Source of the DNA: Neorhizobium sp. SHOUNA12A
Lineage (GTDB): Bacteria > Pseudomonadota > Alphaproteobacteria > Rhizobiales > Rhizobiaceae
Assembly: GCF_023006505.1 (NCBI RefSeq)
Contig: NZ_JALBGV010000008.1
Coordinates: 62,001 to 126,000 of the forward strand
Direction of reading: 5' to 3'
DNA: 64,000 nt
A model generated the notes under the pieces. It saw only the letters and a program-made list of their open reading frames with translations, ran no database searches and was not told where the DNA came from. Made by a program: the position numbers and the translations under genes. How positions within the stretch are numbered: position 1 is the first letter of the stretch; each line of letters starts with the position of its first letter. Shown here piece by piece: positions 49,944 to 59,279 of this stretch.

Positions 49944-51044
49944 ATGGAAAATCTACAGGCATATTTTCTGAATTTTCCGCAGTTCGCCGTCACGTGGGGG
50001 ATTTTCTTCGGGGCGGGCTTGCTGAGCTTCTTCTTCCTGCTGTGGAGAGACCACTCGGACTTTTCATTCAGGGAAATGTTCGAGCACTGCGTGCCTTTCA
50101 ATGTGCTCACATCGAAGAGTTTCCACATGGATGTCATCATCTATGTCTGGAGAAAGTTGACGGATCTCGTTTTCGTCGCCCCAGGGCTCGCGGTCACGGC
50201 TCTGGTATCCAGCGCGACGGATTTTGGTCTGCGATCCGTCTTTGCCGATTTTTCACCGCTGGGTATCAATTACGTCGTGACGTTCTCGTGCACGATCGTG
50301 ATGCTGATTGCCGCCGAGTTCGCCGATTACCTGGTGCATTACCTCGAACACAAGGTGCCCGCCCTGTGGGAGCTGCATAAAGTCCATCACTCGGCCGACT
50401 TCCTCAACCCCCTGACATCCAAGCGCGGCCACTCGTTCCCGCTGGTCTATGGTGGGATCGCCGCTGGTGTGATCACCGGCACATTTGCCGGGCTGTTCAT
50501 GTTCCTGTTCGGCATCAGCCTCGTCGAAGCCGTCGCCCTGCGGGCCGTGGCGAGCAAGATATTCACCATCTGGACGCTCGATCCCCTCAAGCACTCGCAT
50601 ATTCCGGTCAGTCTGGGTTGGTTCGACCGGTTCCTGATCAGCCCCCACATGCACCAGATCCACCACAGCAAGGTCGAGCGCCATTGGGACAAAAATTTCG
50701 GAACCAACCTTTCGATCTTCGACTGGATGTTTGGAACCGGCTACCGGCCTGAAAGAGGAGAGAAGGCGGTGTTCGGCATCTCCGGCTACAGCGACGCCTC
50801 ATTGCAGAAATTCAATACGTTCAGGGGCGCCTATTTCGATCCGGTCCTGAGGAGCTGGAAGGCGATTGTCGCGCAGGTGCGCCCCGACGCCCGTGCCAAG
50901 CCTGGCGCCAAAAGGGACCCGCCGACTTTCATCATCGAGACGCAGAAGAGGACGGAGCAAGGCGCCGATACGGCCGGTTCGGCTCCGGCCGCCATCGGCC
51001 CACGATCTCCTTCGCCGGCATCAAATAGCGGAACGATCGGCTGA
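49944..51044 (+). CDS. Sterol desaturase/fatty acid hydroxylase family membrane protein
   Basis: A 366-residue di-iron membrane oxygenase-type protein. The ATG at 49944 has AAGGG six bases upstream; a GTG five codons earlier is less likely. The histidine motifs are present: HYLEH, HKVHHS and HMHQIHHS, plus LKHSHIP, set between about five membrane segments. Such enzymes hydroxylate or desaturate lipids or sterol-like compounds. The last 60 residues are polar, proline/alanine-rich and probably disordered, which is unusual. It precedes a Wzy-like polymerase in the same direction, so it may modify a lipid carrier or acyl substituent of the EPS; that is inference. Confidence 0.85.
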   Translation: MENLQAYFLNFPQFAVTWGIFFGAGLLSFFFLLWRDHSDFSFREMFEHCVPFNVLTSKSFHMDVIIYVWRKLTDLVFVAPGLAVTALVSSATDFGLRSVFADFSPLGINYVVTFSCTIVMLIAAEFADYLVHYLEHKVPALWELHKVHHSADFLNPLTSKRGHSFPLVYGGIAAGVITGTFAGLFMFLFGISLVEAVALRAVASKIFTIWTLDPLKHSHIPVSLGWFDRFLISPHMHQIHHSKVERHWDKNFGTNLSIFDWMFGTGYRPERGEKAVFGISGYSDASLQKFNTFRGAYFDPVLRSWKAIVAQVRPDARAKPGAKRDPPTFIIETQKRTEQGADTAGSAPAAIGPRSPSPASNSGTIG

Positions 51045-51072
51045 TGGGCGCTGGCAACGACAGGTATCGCGC

Positions 51073-52476
51073 ATGAGTTTGGAGCCCATCGGAATATTCA
51101 CGCTCGTTCTGGGGCTCTATTGCCTGTTTGCAGGATACCATACGAGCATCGTCGTGTTCATCGGCCTTTCCGTTTTCGGTGCTGCAGCCGCGATCCTGAT
51201 CGGATCCGCAAACATCCAGCCGGCGCACCTTTTTCTCGCATTCCTTGCCCTCAGCGTCCTGACCTATCGAGACAAGTTCAACATCGCGCTCAAGGCACTG
51301 TCCTTCCCCAAGCCCGGGTTCTGGCTGGCGTGTCTGCTGATCTACGGAACAGCGTTGGGTTTTTTCGCGCCGCGCCTGTTTGCCCGCATGACGGACATCA
51401 TCCCGCTCGGCGTTTCCGAATATCCATCCACCGGCCGCACTGTGCCTTTGGGGCCGGTCTCCAGCAATTTCACCCAGGCGGTCTACGTTTCCGCAGATCT
51501 TCTTGCCTATGTCCTGATCCTGGCAATCGGATCCACCATGGCCGGCTTCAGGGCGATTACCGTCGGGGTTCTGGTATTCGCCGGCGCGAATGCCTTCTTT
51601 GCTCTGCTCGACATCGCGACCTATGGCACGGGGGCTCAGGACGTCTTTCTCTACATCCGCAACGCCCAATACACATTTCACGATGATGACGTCGTCGCCG
51701 GTGTCAAGCGTATCGTCGGCTCATGGCCGGAAGCGTCGGCATTTGCCGGCATCAGCCTCGCCTCAGTCGGGTTTACCGGCACGCTGTGGCTCTGCGGGCG
51801 CGACCTGAGATGGAGCGGCGCACTTTTCCTTGTCACGACCCTGCTGGTGATACGGTCCACGTCGTCGGCGGGCCTGTTGGCTTTGCCGCTATGTTTCGTG
51901 ATCCTGTATATCACCGCCTTCTTCCGTTCCGGCGGGCAATCCGGAACCCGGAACAGTTCGGCGATCGTGCTGTTTGCACTGCCGCTGATTTGTCTCGTCG
52001 CATTGGTGATTGCCCTCAACGATGCGCTTTTCCGACAGCTCTACGACTATTTTGACCTGCTCATCTTCAGCAAGTCCACCTCGTCTTCCGCGGTCGAACG
52101 CGGCTCCTGGAACACCTATGGATACCAGAATTTTCTCGATTCCTACGGTCTCGGGGTTGGCCTCGGTACCTCCCGCACGTCGAGCTTCCTGTTCGCTCTG
52201 CTCTCCAATGTGGGAATACCCGGAACGATCATGTTTTCGCTCTTTGCGATTTCGGCATTCTCGAAACGGCGTGGGACGCCGCGCACCTTCACCTCGGATA
52301 TCCGGCTTGCCGCGCGCAACGGCTGCGCCTGCCTGATGATCGGGGCCATGGTTGCGGGACCGACCGTCGATCTCGGCCTTGTGTTCTTTATCCTTGCCGG
52401 CCTTTCGAGCGCCGAGCCGGATGGCGAAACGCTGACCGCTCCGGCGACCCGCTACATGACGGCAAAGGTGAGTTGA
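51073..52476 (+). CDS. O-antigen ligase/polymerase-like membrane protein (Wzy/ExoQ-like)
   Basis: A 467-residue integral membrane protein with about 11-12 hydrophobic segments, starting SLEPIGIFTLVLGLYCLFAGY. A large loop lies around residues 115-140 (DIIPLGVSEYPSTGRTVPLGP), and the late region SSAVERGSWNTYGYQNFLDSYGLGVGLGTSR has the R/W-G-x-G-x-G pattern of polysaccharide polymerases. Wzy-type proteins join lipid-linked repeat units in the periplasm. The start at 51073 is 28 bases after the preceding stop with a weak ribosome site. Sequence identity between polymerases is low, so the call rests on topology and location in an EPS locus. Confidence 0.78.
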   Translation: MSLEPIGIFTLVLGLYCLFAGYHTSIVVFIGLSVFGAAAAILIGSANIQPAHLFLAFLALSVLTYRDKFNIALKALSFPKPGFWLACLLIYGTALGFFAPRLFARMTDIIPLGVSEYPSTGRTVPLGPVSSNFTQAVYVSADLLAYVLILAIGSTMAGFRAITVGVLVFAGANAFFALLDIATYGTGAQDVFLYIRNAQYTFHDDDVVAGVKRIVGSWPEASAFAGISLASVGFTGTLWLCGRDLRWSGALFLVTTLLVIRSTSSAGLLALPLCFVILYITAFFRSGGQSGTRNSSAIVLFALPLICLVALVIALNDALFRQLYDYFDLLIFSKSTSSSAVERGSWNTYGYQNFLDSYGLGVGLGTSRTSSFLFALLSNVGIPGTIMFSLFAISAFSKRRGTPRTFTSDIRLAARNGCACLMIGAMVAGPTVDLGLVFFILAGLSSAEPDGETLTAPATRYMTAKVS

Positions 52477-52498
52477 TTGCGCACCGAAAGCTTGTCCG

Positions 52499-53428
52499 TC
52501 AGGCATAGACCCGGAAATAATCGACCCGCATGCGGGTGAGCGTGTCCGCGGGCAAGAGCGGCTGCGGATAAGGGACATCGGAACGCAAGGCAAGCGTGAG
52601 CACCGGCCAGAACACGTCCTGATCGGCGTCGAGTTGCGCGGAGCGGTTGATCGTCCAGACCGCCGGCATTCCGGTCTTGGTATCAACGATGGGCTGCCGC
52701 TCGAAATAGATGGTGCATTCGGTGTCGGTGACCAGCACCCCGTATCGGCAATAACCGGCGGTCATGTCGATTGGAGTGGGCACGCCGGTTCCTTCATTAT
52801 GCTCGCCGGGTTGCCCCCATTCGTGCAGATAGGCCCCGTAGAGCGTCGGCTCCCAGCCCTTGTGCTCGACGACGTCGATTTCGATGCTCGTCTGAGGACG
52901 AAGGATGCTGCGTCCGTTCATCATCCAGAAGGCAGGCCAGCTCAGCGGGTGTCTCGGAAACAGCATCCGTGCCTCGAAATAGCCGCGCCGCCAGCCTTTG
53001 AGGACCGTGCCGTCGCGCTTGGCCGTCTGAATATTGCCCGATATCCACTGAAATTCGGCGAGGTCGTTGCCGTAATAATTGGGGACCTTCATCGGCTGTC
53101 CGATGTGTTTTGCGGCCACTTCCAACGCCTTGCCATCGCTCGCGTTCGGGTCGTCGACGATCGCATAGGGGTTGAAGCCCTCTTCGCCGCGATCTCTCGC
53201 GAAAGCCGAACGGCCGTAAAAGCCCGGATCGGAGGTCGTCGGCTTCGGACCGGCGCTCCAGGTCGACCAATCGAGCCTGGTGAAATTGTCCTCGAATATC
53301 AGGGCTCGCCCGCTGGTGGGGTCTTCCAGGCGCGCAGATGCCGCCGACCGCCAAACGAGACCGCCGGCGAGGCCCGCCGAGGCCAGGGCGCCGACGGCGA
53401 ATGAGCGGCGGGACAATAACGTCGTCAT
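52499..53428 (-). CDS. Glycoside hydrolase family 16 protein (endo-glycanase), Tat-exported
   Basis: A 309-residue secreted or periplasmic beta-glycanase. The ATG at 53428 follows GAGG; an ATG four codons earlier has no site. The N-terminal SRRSFAVGALASAGLAGG is a twin-arginine signal. The GH16 catalytic motif is EIDVVE (ExDxxE), preceded by GYFEARMLFPRHPLSWPAFWMM and with the N-terminal marks FEDNFTRLDWSTW. Rhizobial GH16 enzymes such as ExoK and ExsH trim succinoglycan into shorter chains. Its place between the polymerase and glycosyltransferase genes suggests length control of this EPS. Confidence 0.9.
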   Translation of the reverse strand: MTTLLSRRSFAVGALASAGLAGGLVWRSAASARLEDPTSGRALIFEDNFTRLDWSTWSAGPKPTTSDPGFYGRSAFARDRGEEGFNPYAIVDDPNASDGKALEVAAKHIGQPMKVPNYYGNDLAEFQWISGNIQTAKRDGTVLKGWRRGYFEARMLFPRHPLSWPAFWMMNGRSILRPQTSIEIDVVEHKGWEPTLYGAYLHEWGQPGEHNEGTGVPTPIDMTAGYCRYGVLVTDTECTIYFERQPIVDTKTGMPAVWTINRSAQLDADQDVFWPVLTLALRSDVPYPQPLLPADTLTRMRVDYFRVYA

Positions 53429-53470
53429 GATCCACCTCACGTCGTTTCATTCAGGCTGGCCCGCAAAGAC

Positions 53471-54610
53471 CTATGCCGCTGCCGCGTTCCGCAACGCGTT
53501 GGCATGCACCTCAAGCACCCGCTCCGGGCTGTAGCAGTCAATGAACTCCTGCCGAAAGCCGGCGTGGGCCTGCTCGGCACGCAGATTGTCGCAATAATAG
53601 ATCATCGCGTTCACGAGCTCCTCGAGACGATCCACCGGCACGAGCAGGCCAAGCCTGCTGTCGACGAGGATGTCGCTCGGGCCGAATTCGCAATCCGTCG
53701 CGATGACCGGCAGGCCGAACCGCAAGGCTTCACAGATTGCCAGCGACCATCCCTCCCATCGGGACGTGGAGACATAGACGTCACTTGCCGCCAGCGCGGG
53801 CTGGGGATTTTCGGGATGATGCTCCAGGCTTACCACGTCCGCGAGGCCGCGACGGTCGATCTCGGCGCGCAGGGCCGCCTCCCCGTCTCCATAACCGACG
53901 ATTTTCAGCAGGACATTGCTGCGTTTTTTCCTCAGCTCGGAAAACGCGGCCAAAAGAATGTCCTGGCCTTTCTGAAAGGAGAAGCGACCGATATTGATGA
54001 ACGTGACGTTATCGTCGACGCGTGCTTGGCCGGCATCGGAAAGGTCAAACTTTCGCACCGGGTTCGGCACCCAATAATGCGGCCGCTTGCTCTTGAACAT
54101 CGCATTGAATGAGGTGAGCTGCCGCGGCGAGGTTCCGAAAACCGAGGCGATCTTCGGCAGGAAAAGTGTCTTCATCAAGAGGAAGAGTATCTTGGCTTTG
54201 ATATGGCTGCGCTCCAGCTTCGGATTGCCGTGAAGATGGACGGCAAACCGGCGCCGGATGCCGATGCAGGAGGCCATGCAGATCACCGTCGGCTCGATCT
54301 GCGGCACGACGATAAGGTCATAATCCTTGCTCGCAATGACCTTCCGGAAGTTGCGCATCAGCTCGATCCGGCTCGAAGCCACGCGGTCGATAATCGTGTA
54401 GTTCCTGCCCTCCGGGCGATTTTTGTGAACCGACGTGTAGAGGACGTCCACTTCGAAGTCGCTCCCGTACTGATCCGTCAGGCCGGAGCAGATCGTATCC
54501 ACGACCCTTTCGATACCGGCGAAAGCGCTCGTACCCGGTTGGACGTAGAGGATCTTCAAAGGTGTATGGGCACTAAGTCTTTCGGAGTAGGGCATGGTTG
54601 CTATTTGCAT
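53471..54610 (-). CDS. Glycosyltransferase family 4 protein
   Basis: A 379-residue GT-B glycosyltransferase. The ATG at 54610 (MQIATMPYSERLSAHTP) has AGGT-type bases upstream; the longer frame from 54643 has none. The N-terminal domain has LKILYVQPGTSAFAGIERVV. The C-terminal nucleotide-sugar domain has NIGRFSFQKGQDILLAAF and the EX7E motif in RWEGWSLAICEALRFGLPVI. It adds a sugar, usually with retention, to the lipid-linked EPS repeat at the cytoplasmic face. It is 42 bases upstream of the GH16 gene and divergent from the GMC oxidoreductase. Confidence 0.92.
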   Translation of the reverse strand: MQIATMPYSERLSAHTPLKILYVQPGTSAFAGIERVVDTICSGLTDQYGSDFEVDVLYTSVHKNRPEGRNYTIIDRVASSRIELMRNFRKVIASKDYDLIVVPQIEPTVICMASCIGIRRRFAVHLHGNPKLERSHIKAKILFLLMKTLFLPKIASVFGTSPRQLTSFNAMFKSKRPHYWVPNPVRKFDLSDAGQARVDDNVTFINIGRFSFQKGQDILLAAFSELRKKRSNVLLKIVGYGDGEAALRAEIDRRGLADVVSLEHHPENPQPALAASDVYVSTSRWEGWSLAICEALRFGLPVIATDCEFGPSDILVDSRLGLLVPVDRLEELVNAMIYYCDNLRAEQAHAGFRQEFIDCYSPERVLEVHANALRNAAAA

Positions 54611-54749
54611 ATACCTAACCTCTTTGAATTTTCCGAAGACCATGTATAGTAAGGAAAATCCCCTACAAAAAACGTCGGAAACATCCCTGCTGAAACATTA
54701 AGTTAAAACTGGCGGAATACAAAGAAATTCTTCACCGCCTAGCGCAATA

Positions 54750-54764
54750 ACATTGATACAATGT
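54750..54764. promoter_or_regulatory. Inverted repeat in the glycosyltransferase/GMC divergent region
   Basis: ACATTGATACAATGT is a perfect dyad with 6-bp arms and a 3-base spacer. It lies 32 bp before the GMC oxidoreductase start in an AT-rich 185-bp divergent region. It may be a regulator site for either or both genes. Confidence 0.5.
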
Positions 54765-54795
54765 CGATGAGATTGCAACAGCAAAGGTTTTCTGG

Positions 54796-56442
54796 ATGTC
54801 CGTCATCGAATTAAACGGGATTTCGGGGAAAACTGTACTTCCGCTACCAGCCTGCAACATCTGCATTGTCGGGTCAGGACCTGCCGGCACGACGCTTGCG
54901 CAGGAATTGTCGAATACGAACCTGCGCGTCACTCTTCTGGAGAGCGGCGGCATGGCCCGTGATCCCCTGATGGATGCGCTTGACGAGATCGACAATGTCG
55001 GTCGTCCGCGGGCGGGTGACCAGTGGTCCGTTCGCAATCGTATCGTTGGCGGAAGCTCCCACACCTGGGGTGGACGTTGCGGCCCCTTCGACGCCATCGA
55101 TTATCAAGAGCGTCCTTGGGTTCCGTATTCCGGCTGGCCGATCGATGGCGCCGATCTCGAACCCTATCTGGCGCGCACTGCCTCCCATCTCGGCCTGGCT
55201 CTCGGCAATGGCTACAATGATGAACGGTTCTGGGTGATTGCCAACCGCCAGCGGCCGGCACCGGACCTCGATCCGGCAATCCTGATCCCTTTCTTCTGGC
55301 AGTTCAGCCGGGACACGGAAGAAGCTTACCCTTATGAATATATGCGCTTCGGTCGTCATGTGGCCAAACGGATCGGCCCCAATGTCACACTCGTTACCGG
55401 GGCGACCGTGCAGAGCGTCCAGGTATCGGCGTCGGGGGATGCCGTGCGCGGCGTGCGATTTGCGGCGGCCGATGGCCGCCAGCAGGTATTGACCGCATCC
55501 ATCGTGATCCTGTGCTGCGGAGGCATAGAAAACGCCCGCATACTGATGAACTCCGACGAGACGAAACCTCATGGAGTGGGAAACGACCATGACCAGGTGG
55601 GACGCTATCTCATGGACCATCTCAGGGGTTCGGTGGCGACCTTTTCGCTGCCGGGTTCCGATGCTCTTCAAAAACGCTTTGGCCGATACAATGTCAGTCG
55701 CCATTTCTTTCGCGCCGGATTTCGGCTGAGTCCCGATATCCAACGGCGCGAACAGCTGCTCAACTGCGCCGGCTGGCTCGGCGAGGTGTTGGCAAAGGAT
55801 GATCCCTGGGATGCCTTGCGACGCGTTGCGGGGCGCACTCCGAGACTGCCGCAGGACCTGTTCCATATCATCGCGAACAGCAATTTGATCGTCAGGGGGG
55901 TGAAGGACTTTCTGGGGGCGAAGAATGGGGTCCCGCGCAAGCTGACCGAACTCGACCTGCAATGCATGTGCGAGCAGGTGCCCAATCCCGATAGCCGCGT
56001 GACCTTGTCGGAACGACGCGATCGGCTGGGCATGCGCTTGCCGCGGGTGGACTGGCGCAGCCACAGCGACGAGTCCCGCACGATGCGCAGAATGGCGGAA
56101 TTGGCTGTCCAGGAACTGCCGAAAGCCGGGCTGCCCGCGCCGAAGCTGGAGGAATGGGTCAAGGACGGCGCCGAAATTCCCTCGACATTCGTCGATGTCG
56201 CTCATCCGACCGGAACAACGCGCATGTCCATAGAGCCCAAGCATGGCGTCGTCGACGCCAACTGCGAAGTGCATGGCGTCAGCGGTCTCTTCGTCCAGGG
56301 CAGTTCTGTCTTCCCAACGGCCGGGCACTGCAATCCCACCCAGATGATCGTCGCACTGGCTGTTCGCCTCGCCGATCACATCAAGATGAAGCACACATAT
56401 CGAGAACCAGTTCCGGTGGCGGCCGATGCCAGATTTGCTTAA
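54796..56442 (+). CDS. GMC family FAD-dependent oxidoreductase
   Basis: A 548-residue flavoprotein. CNICIVGSGPAGTTLAQEL is the N-terminal FAD-binding motif, VGGSSHTWGGRCGP the second flavin contact, and the C-terminal domain has HPTGTTRMS and FPTAGHCNPTQMIVALAVRLADHI, with the family histidine and asparagine. These enzymes oxidise alcohols or sugars. Its stop overlaps the next gene by 17 bases in another frame, so the two are cotranscribed. Oxidation of an EPS sugar precursor is possible; soluble or membrane-peripheral, no signal peptide. Confidence 0.9.
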   Translation: MSVIELNGISGKTVLPLPACNICIVGSGPAGTTLAQELSNTNLRVTLLESGGMARDPLMDALDEIDNVGRPRAGDQWSVRNRIVGGSSHTWGGRCGPFDAIDYQERPWVPYSGWPIDGADLEPYLARTASHLGLALGNGYNDERFWVIANRQRPAPDLDPAILIPFFWQFSRDTEEAYPYEYMRFGRHVAKRIGPNVTLVTGATVQSVQVSASGDAVRGVRFAAADGRQQVLTASIVILCCGGIENARILMNSDETKPHGVGNDHDQVGRYLMDHLRGSVATFSLPGSDALQKRFGRYNVSRHFFRAGFRLSPDIQRREQLLNCAGWLGEVLAKDDPWDALRRVAGRTPRLPQDLFHIIANSNLIVRGVKDFLGAKNGVPRKLTELDLQCMCEQVPNPDSRVTLSERRDRLGMRLPRVDWRSHSDESRTMRRMAELAVQELPKAGLPAPKLEEWVKDGAEIPSTFVDVAHPTGTTRMSIEPKHGVVDANCEVHGVSGLFVQGSSVFPTAGHCNPTQMIVALAVRLADHIKMKHTYREPVPVAADARFA

Positions 56443-57439
56443 GGCAAAGCCAGTTCTGGTGACTGGCGCGACCGGCAGGATCGGCAGGATCGTCGTCACG
56501 GATCTGATTGAACGCGGTTATCCCGTACGTGCCACCACATCGAAGCCATTGGCGACGGATAGGGGCGAGGTTGACGATCTCCTGGAGTGGCGGCGGTTCG
56601 ACTTCATGACGGATGACAATTGGGACGGGCTCGTCAAGGGCTGCTGCGCGGTTCTGCACCTTGCGGCCGAGCTCGGCAAGATGGAGCGCATGCAGCGGGT
56701 CAATGTGGAGGCCACCCGGCAACTTGCGCAAGCCTGCGAGCGTCAGGGTATCGCCGCCTTCTGTTACGTCAGCACCGTTTCGGTTTACGGGAGTGGACGA
56801 AAGCGCCTGATCGACGAGGCGTCGCCGGCGTTGACCGCCGATCGGGATATCCCCTCGCAATACTGGGCTCTCGATTATGTTCGAATGTATGGGCGGACCA
56901 AACTGGCAGGCGAGCTTGCATTGCGCGCCGTTGCAAGACAGACGCGCTATACGATCGTGCGGCCTGCCGTGGTCGTCGACATCAACCAGATCATCGGCAT
57001 CCGTGACTGGAACCCGATCAAGCGACTGCTCGGCGCCCACCGCCATGCGCATCACATCTATGTTCGCGACGTCTCCGATGCGATGATCTGGCTTGTCGTG
57101 CGTAGCCTGGCGGGACACGGCCAGCCGGGGCAGGTCGAGGTCTATAACCTCGCTGAGGACGATTGCCCCGATCCACGGCATATCGATTTCATGCGAAAGG
57201 CTTTCGCCGTCAGCCATGACCGACGCTACAGAAGCGTGCCGATACCGGCAGTCGCCGACTGGCTTCACGATTTCCTGAGATTCAGAACCCTGCCTTTGAG
57301 AAACCCTCTGTGGCGAATGCGCTTTTCCAACCAGCGCCTGAAGGAGGCCGGCTATCGCTTTCGTTACGGCATGGCAGAGGCCCAACGGCTTGCGCTTTCC
57401 GCCCTCGAAAAGGGCGTCGAAAATAGAGAAGCCGGGTGA
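56426..57439 (+). CDS. NAD-dependent epimerase/dehydratase (extended SDR)
   Basis: A 337-residue extended short-chain dehydrogenase/reductase. PVLVTGATGRIGRIVV is the nucleotide-binding motif, LHLAAELGKMERMQRVNVEAT the extended-SDR core, STVSVYGSG the serine region, and YGRTKLAGE the catalytic YxxxK. Such enzymes epimerise, dehydrate or reduce nucleotide sugars. It overlaps the GMC oxidoreductase gene by 17 bases and should act with it. A final basic C-terminal region (WRMRFSNQRLKEAGYRFRYG) is as in UDP-glucose epimerase-like proteins. Exact reaction unknown. Confidence 0.9.
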   Translation: MPDLLKAKPVLVTGATGRIGRIVVTDLIERGYPVRATTSKPLATDRGEVDDLLEWRRFDFMTDDNWDGLVKGCCAVLHLAAELGKMERMQRVNVEATRQLAQACERQGIAAFCYVSTVSVYGSGRKRLIDEASPALTADRDIPSQYWALDYVRMYGRTKLAGELALRAVARQTRYTIVRPAVVVDINQIIGIRDWNPIKRLLGAHRHAHHIYVRDVSDAMIWLVVRSLAGHGQPGQVEVYNLAEDDCPDPRHIDFMRKAFAVSHDRRYRSVPIPAVADWLHDFLRFRTLPLRNPLWRMRFSNQRLKEAGYRFRYGMAEAQRLALSALEKGVENREAG

Positions 57440-57483
57440 CGAAGCGCCGCGTGACTGCACTCAAATGCCGGGTCTTGAGCTTC

Positions 57484-57777
57484 TCATTCTCCGGAGTATT
57501 TCGAATTCACGCCCAAAGAGGATTGCTCCCGCTCGTTTACCCGCCTCCGGACATAGAGAAGATAGAAGATTCCATTCATGGCGACACAACCCGCCTCAAG
57601 CGCCACTGCCACCAGGAACGCCCAGGTCAGCGCATCGGATACCGAATAATCGAGGACAATTGCGGCTGTCGCCAGAATGATGACGACTGCCAGAACGACA
57701 AGCGTGAAGATCAAAATTGGCAATCGGGCTGCGCAAAGCAAGCCGACGATGAATGCAATGACCAAGTCCCAAGTCAT
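57484..57777 (-). CDS. Small inner-membrane protein of the EPS locus (97 residues)
   Basis: A 97-residue protein with three predicted membrane segments: DLVIAFIVGLLCAARLPILIF, LVVLAVVIILATAAIVLDY and ALTWAFLVAVALEAGCVAMNG, followed by a polar tail (RRRVNEREQSSLG). It is convergent with the epimerase gene. In rhizobia, small membrane proteins such as ExoX/SyrA-type EPS regulators lie in similar places, and this could be one, but no diagnostic motif was recognised. Function not assigned. Confidence 0.6.
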   Translation of the reverse strand: MTWDLVIAFIVGLLCAARLPILIFTLVVLAVVIILATAAIVLDYSVSDALTWAFLVAVALEAGCVAMNGIFYLLYVRRRVNEREQSSLGVNSKYSGE

Positions 57778-57917
57778 CAGCGTCCTTTGACCAGTTTCGT
57801 CTCCGGTATTTGAGAATTTTATTCTAACATGTGCTGAATGTCCCTAGCAAGCGGGAATCGACTAGCTTCCAGCTTCGAGCCGGATGACGATTTTGTGCTC
57901 TCGGCTTTGCCTGCGGT

Positions 57918-59252
57918 TTAGAAATTCTTCGGCCGACTATCTCTCACTCGTCTTTCCACTCGCAGAACGTCGCCCGGCGACACGTCATCGTTGTCACTGA
58001 CGACCAGAGTCTGCATCGCTCCATTGATTGTTCGATTGACCTTGATGACAAACGCTGGCTCGCCGTCGGCTTCCAGCGCGGCAAGGGCGGCGGGAGCGCG
58101 CAACTCGATGTTCGCCAGAAGCGCACGCGCCGTTTTCGCCTTTTCGGAGTTGGCCGCCAATCGATCGCGCAGATCCACGGCCTCGGTGAGCGCGTCACCT
58201 CTGTATTTCTGGCGAAAATCGCCCATTTCCTGATCGAGCTTGGCGATATCCTGCTGCGTCTTGAGAATTGCAAGCGAGACATCCAGGCTGCGGCTTTCGA
58301 GATCCGCGACGCTTTGGTTTGCGCCAAGCTGCCGAGACGATACCGTCAAACCCTGGGACACCATCTTGTTGATGGCATTCAGATCCTTTGCCGCCATTTC
58401 GGTCTGCCTGGCGAGCGAGCTTTCCTTGAGCCGCAGGGTTTCGAGCTGGTTCGTGGCCAGAATCTTGGCCTGGCCAAGCCTGTCGAGCTCCGTGTTCATC
58501 AGATGCTGCCGGGTCTCGAACAAGGCCTGCTCATCCTGCATCACACGCGCCAGTGCCGGTCGGGAGGCTTGCGATGTCAGATCCTGCGGAAACGAGACCG
58601 TGGTCGCGCCGGCCAAAAGCGCCTCGACACGCGCTTGACGCGCCAGAAGGCCATAATGTTCGAATTCCAGTTGGCCGAGGTCTCCATGACTGACCAGCGC
58701 ATCGCGCTGAAGAGCGAGCATTTCAGGATCTCCCTGCCCAAGCCCGCCAGCCATGCTGATTGCCTGGATCACCGTCAGGCCGGGGACGTAGCCGTATTTC
58801 CCCGGCTTGGACACCAAGCCGGTGACGAAGAATGGCCGATAGACCGAGACCTCCACGGAAGCATTGGGCCGCTTCTGCAAGCCGACCTGTTTCTGAAGCT
58901 GTTCCCCGATCAGGCCTGATACGTCATCCAGCGTCTTGCCGGCGACCTGAACGGTGCCGATGATCGGAAGCGATAACGTGCCTGCAGCGGAAACGGCGAA
59001 TTCGCCGGTCAACGGCACCCATTCGAACGCCACTCCGGCATTCGGCCGCCATTCGAAAACGCGAATTTTAAGAACGTCCTGCGGCCCGAGCGTGTAGTCG
59101 GCCGCACCTGCCGGAATGCCCGGGAAAAAAACCGCAAACCAGGCCATCAGCACCAGGAGAAGCTTGGCCAGGTAACAGAGCCGGGAGGTTGGTGCGGCTG
59201 ATGCACTGACATCCGTCGCAAACGGGCACTGCAAGAAACTCAGTTGCTGCAT
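57918..59252 (-). CDS. Polysaccharide export protein (ExoF-like, Wza-type)
   Basis: A 444-residue exported protein. GGAG lies seven bases before the ATG at 59252. A long N-terminal region carries a hydrophobic signal (LAKLLLVLMAWFAVFFPGIPAGAADYTLG), without a lipobox. A Poly_export domain (LGPQDVLKIRVFEW, LSLPIIGTVQVAGKTLDD) and SLBB-like region (FFVTGLVSKPGKYGYVPGLTVIQAI) follow, then about 200 residues of coiled coil and a late beta domain (FVIKVNRTINGAMQTLVVSDNDDV, SPGDVLRVER). This architecture is that of rhizobial ExoF, needed with ExoY and ExoP for EPS assembly. The glycosyltransferase gene lies just upstream. Confidence 0.88.
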   Translation of the reverse strand: MQQLSFLQCPFATDVSASAAPTSRLCYLAKLLLVLMAWFAVFFPGIPAGAADYTLGPQDVLKIRVFEWRPNAGVAFEWVPLTGEFAVSAAGTLSLPIIGTVQVAGKTLDDVSGLIGEQLQKQVGLQKRPNASVEVSVYRPFFVTGLVSKPGKYGYVPGLTVIQAISMAGGLGQGDPEMLALQRDALVSHGDLGQLEFEHYGLLARQARVEALLAGATTVSFPQDLTSQASRPALARVMQDEQALFETRQHLMNTELDRLGQAKILATNQLETLRLKESSLARQTEMAAKDLNAINKMVSQGLTVSSRQLGANQSVADLESRSLDVSLAILKTQQDIAKLDQEMGDFRQKYRGDALTEAVDLRDRLAANSEKAKTARALLANIELRAPAALAALEADGEPAFVIKVNRTINGAMQTLVVSDNDDVSPGDVLRVERRVRDSRPKNF

Positions 59253-59279
59253 CCGGTCACTCCTGTTTCTCCAGTTGGC

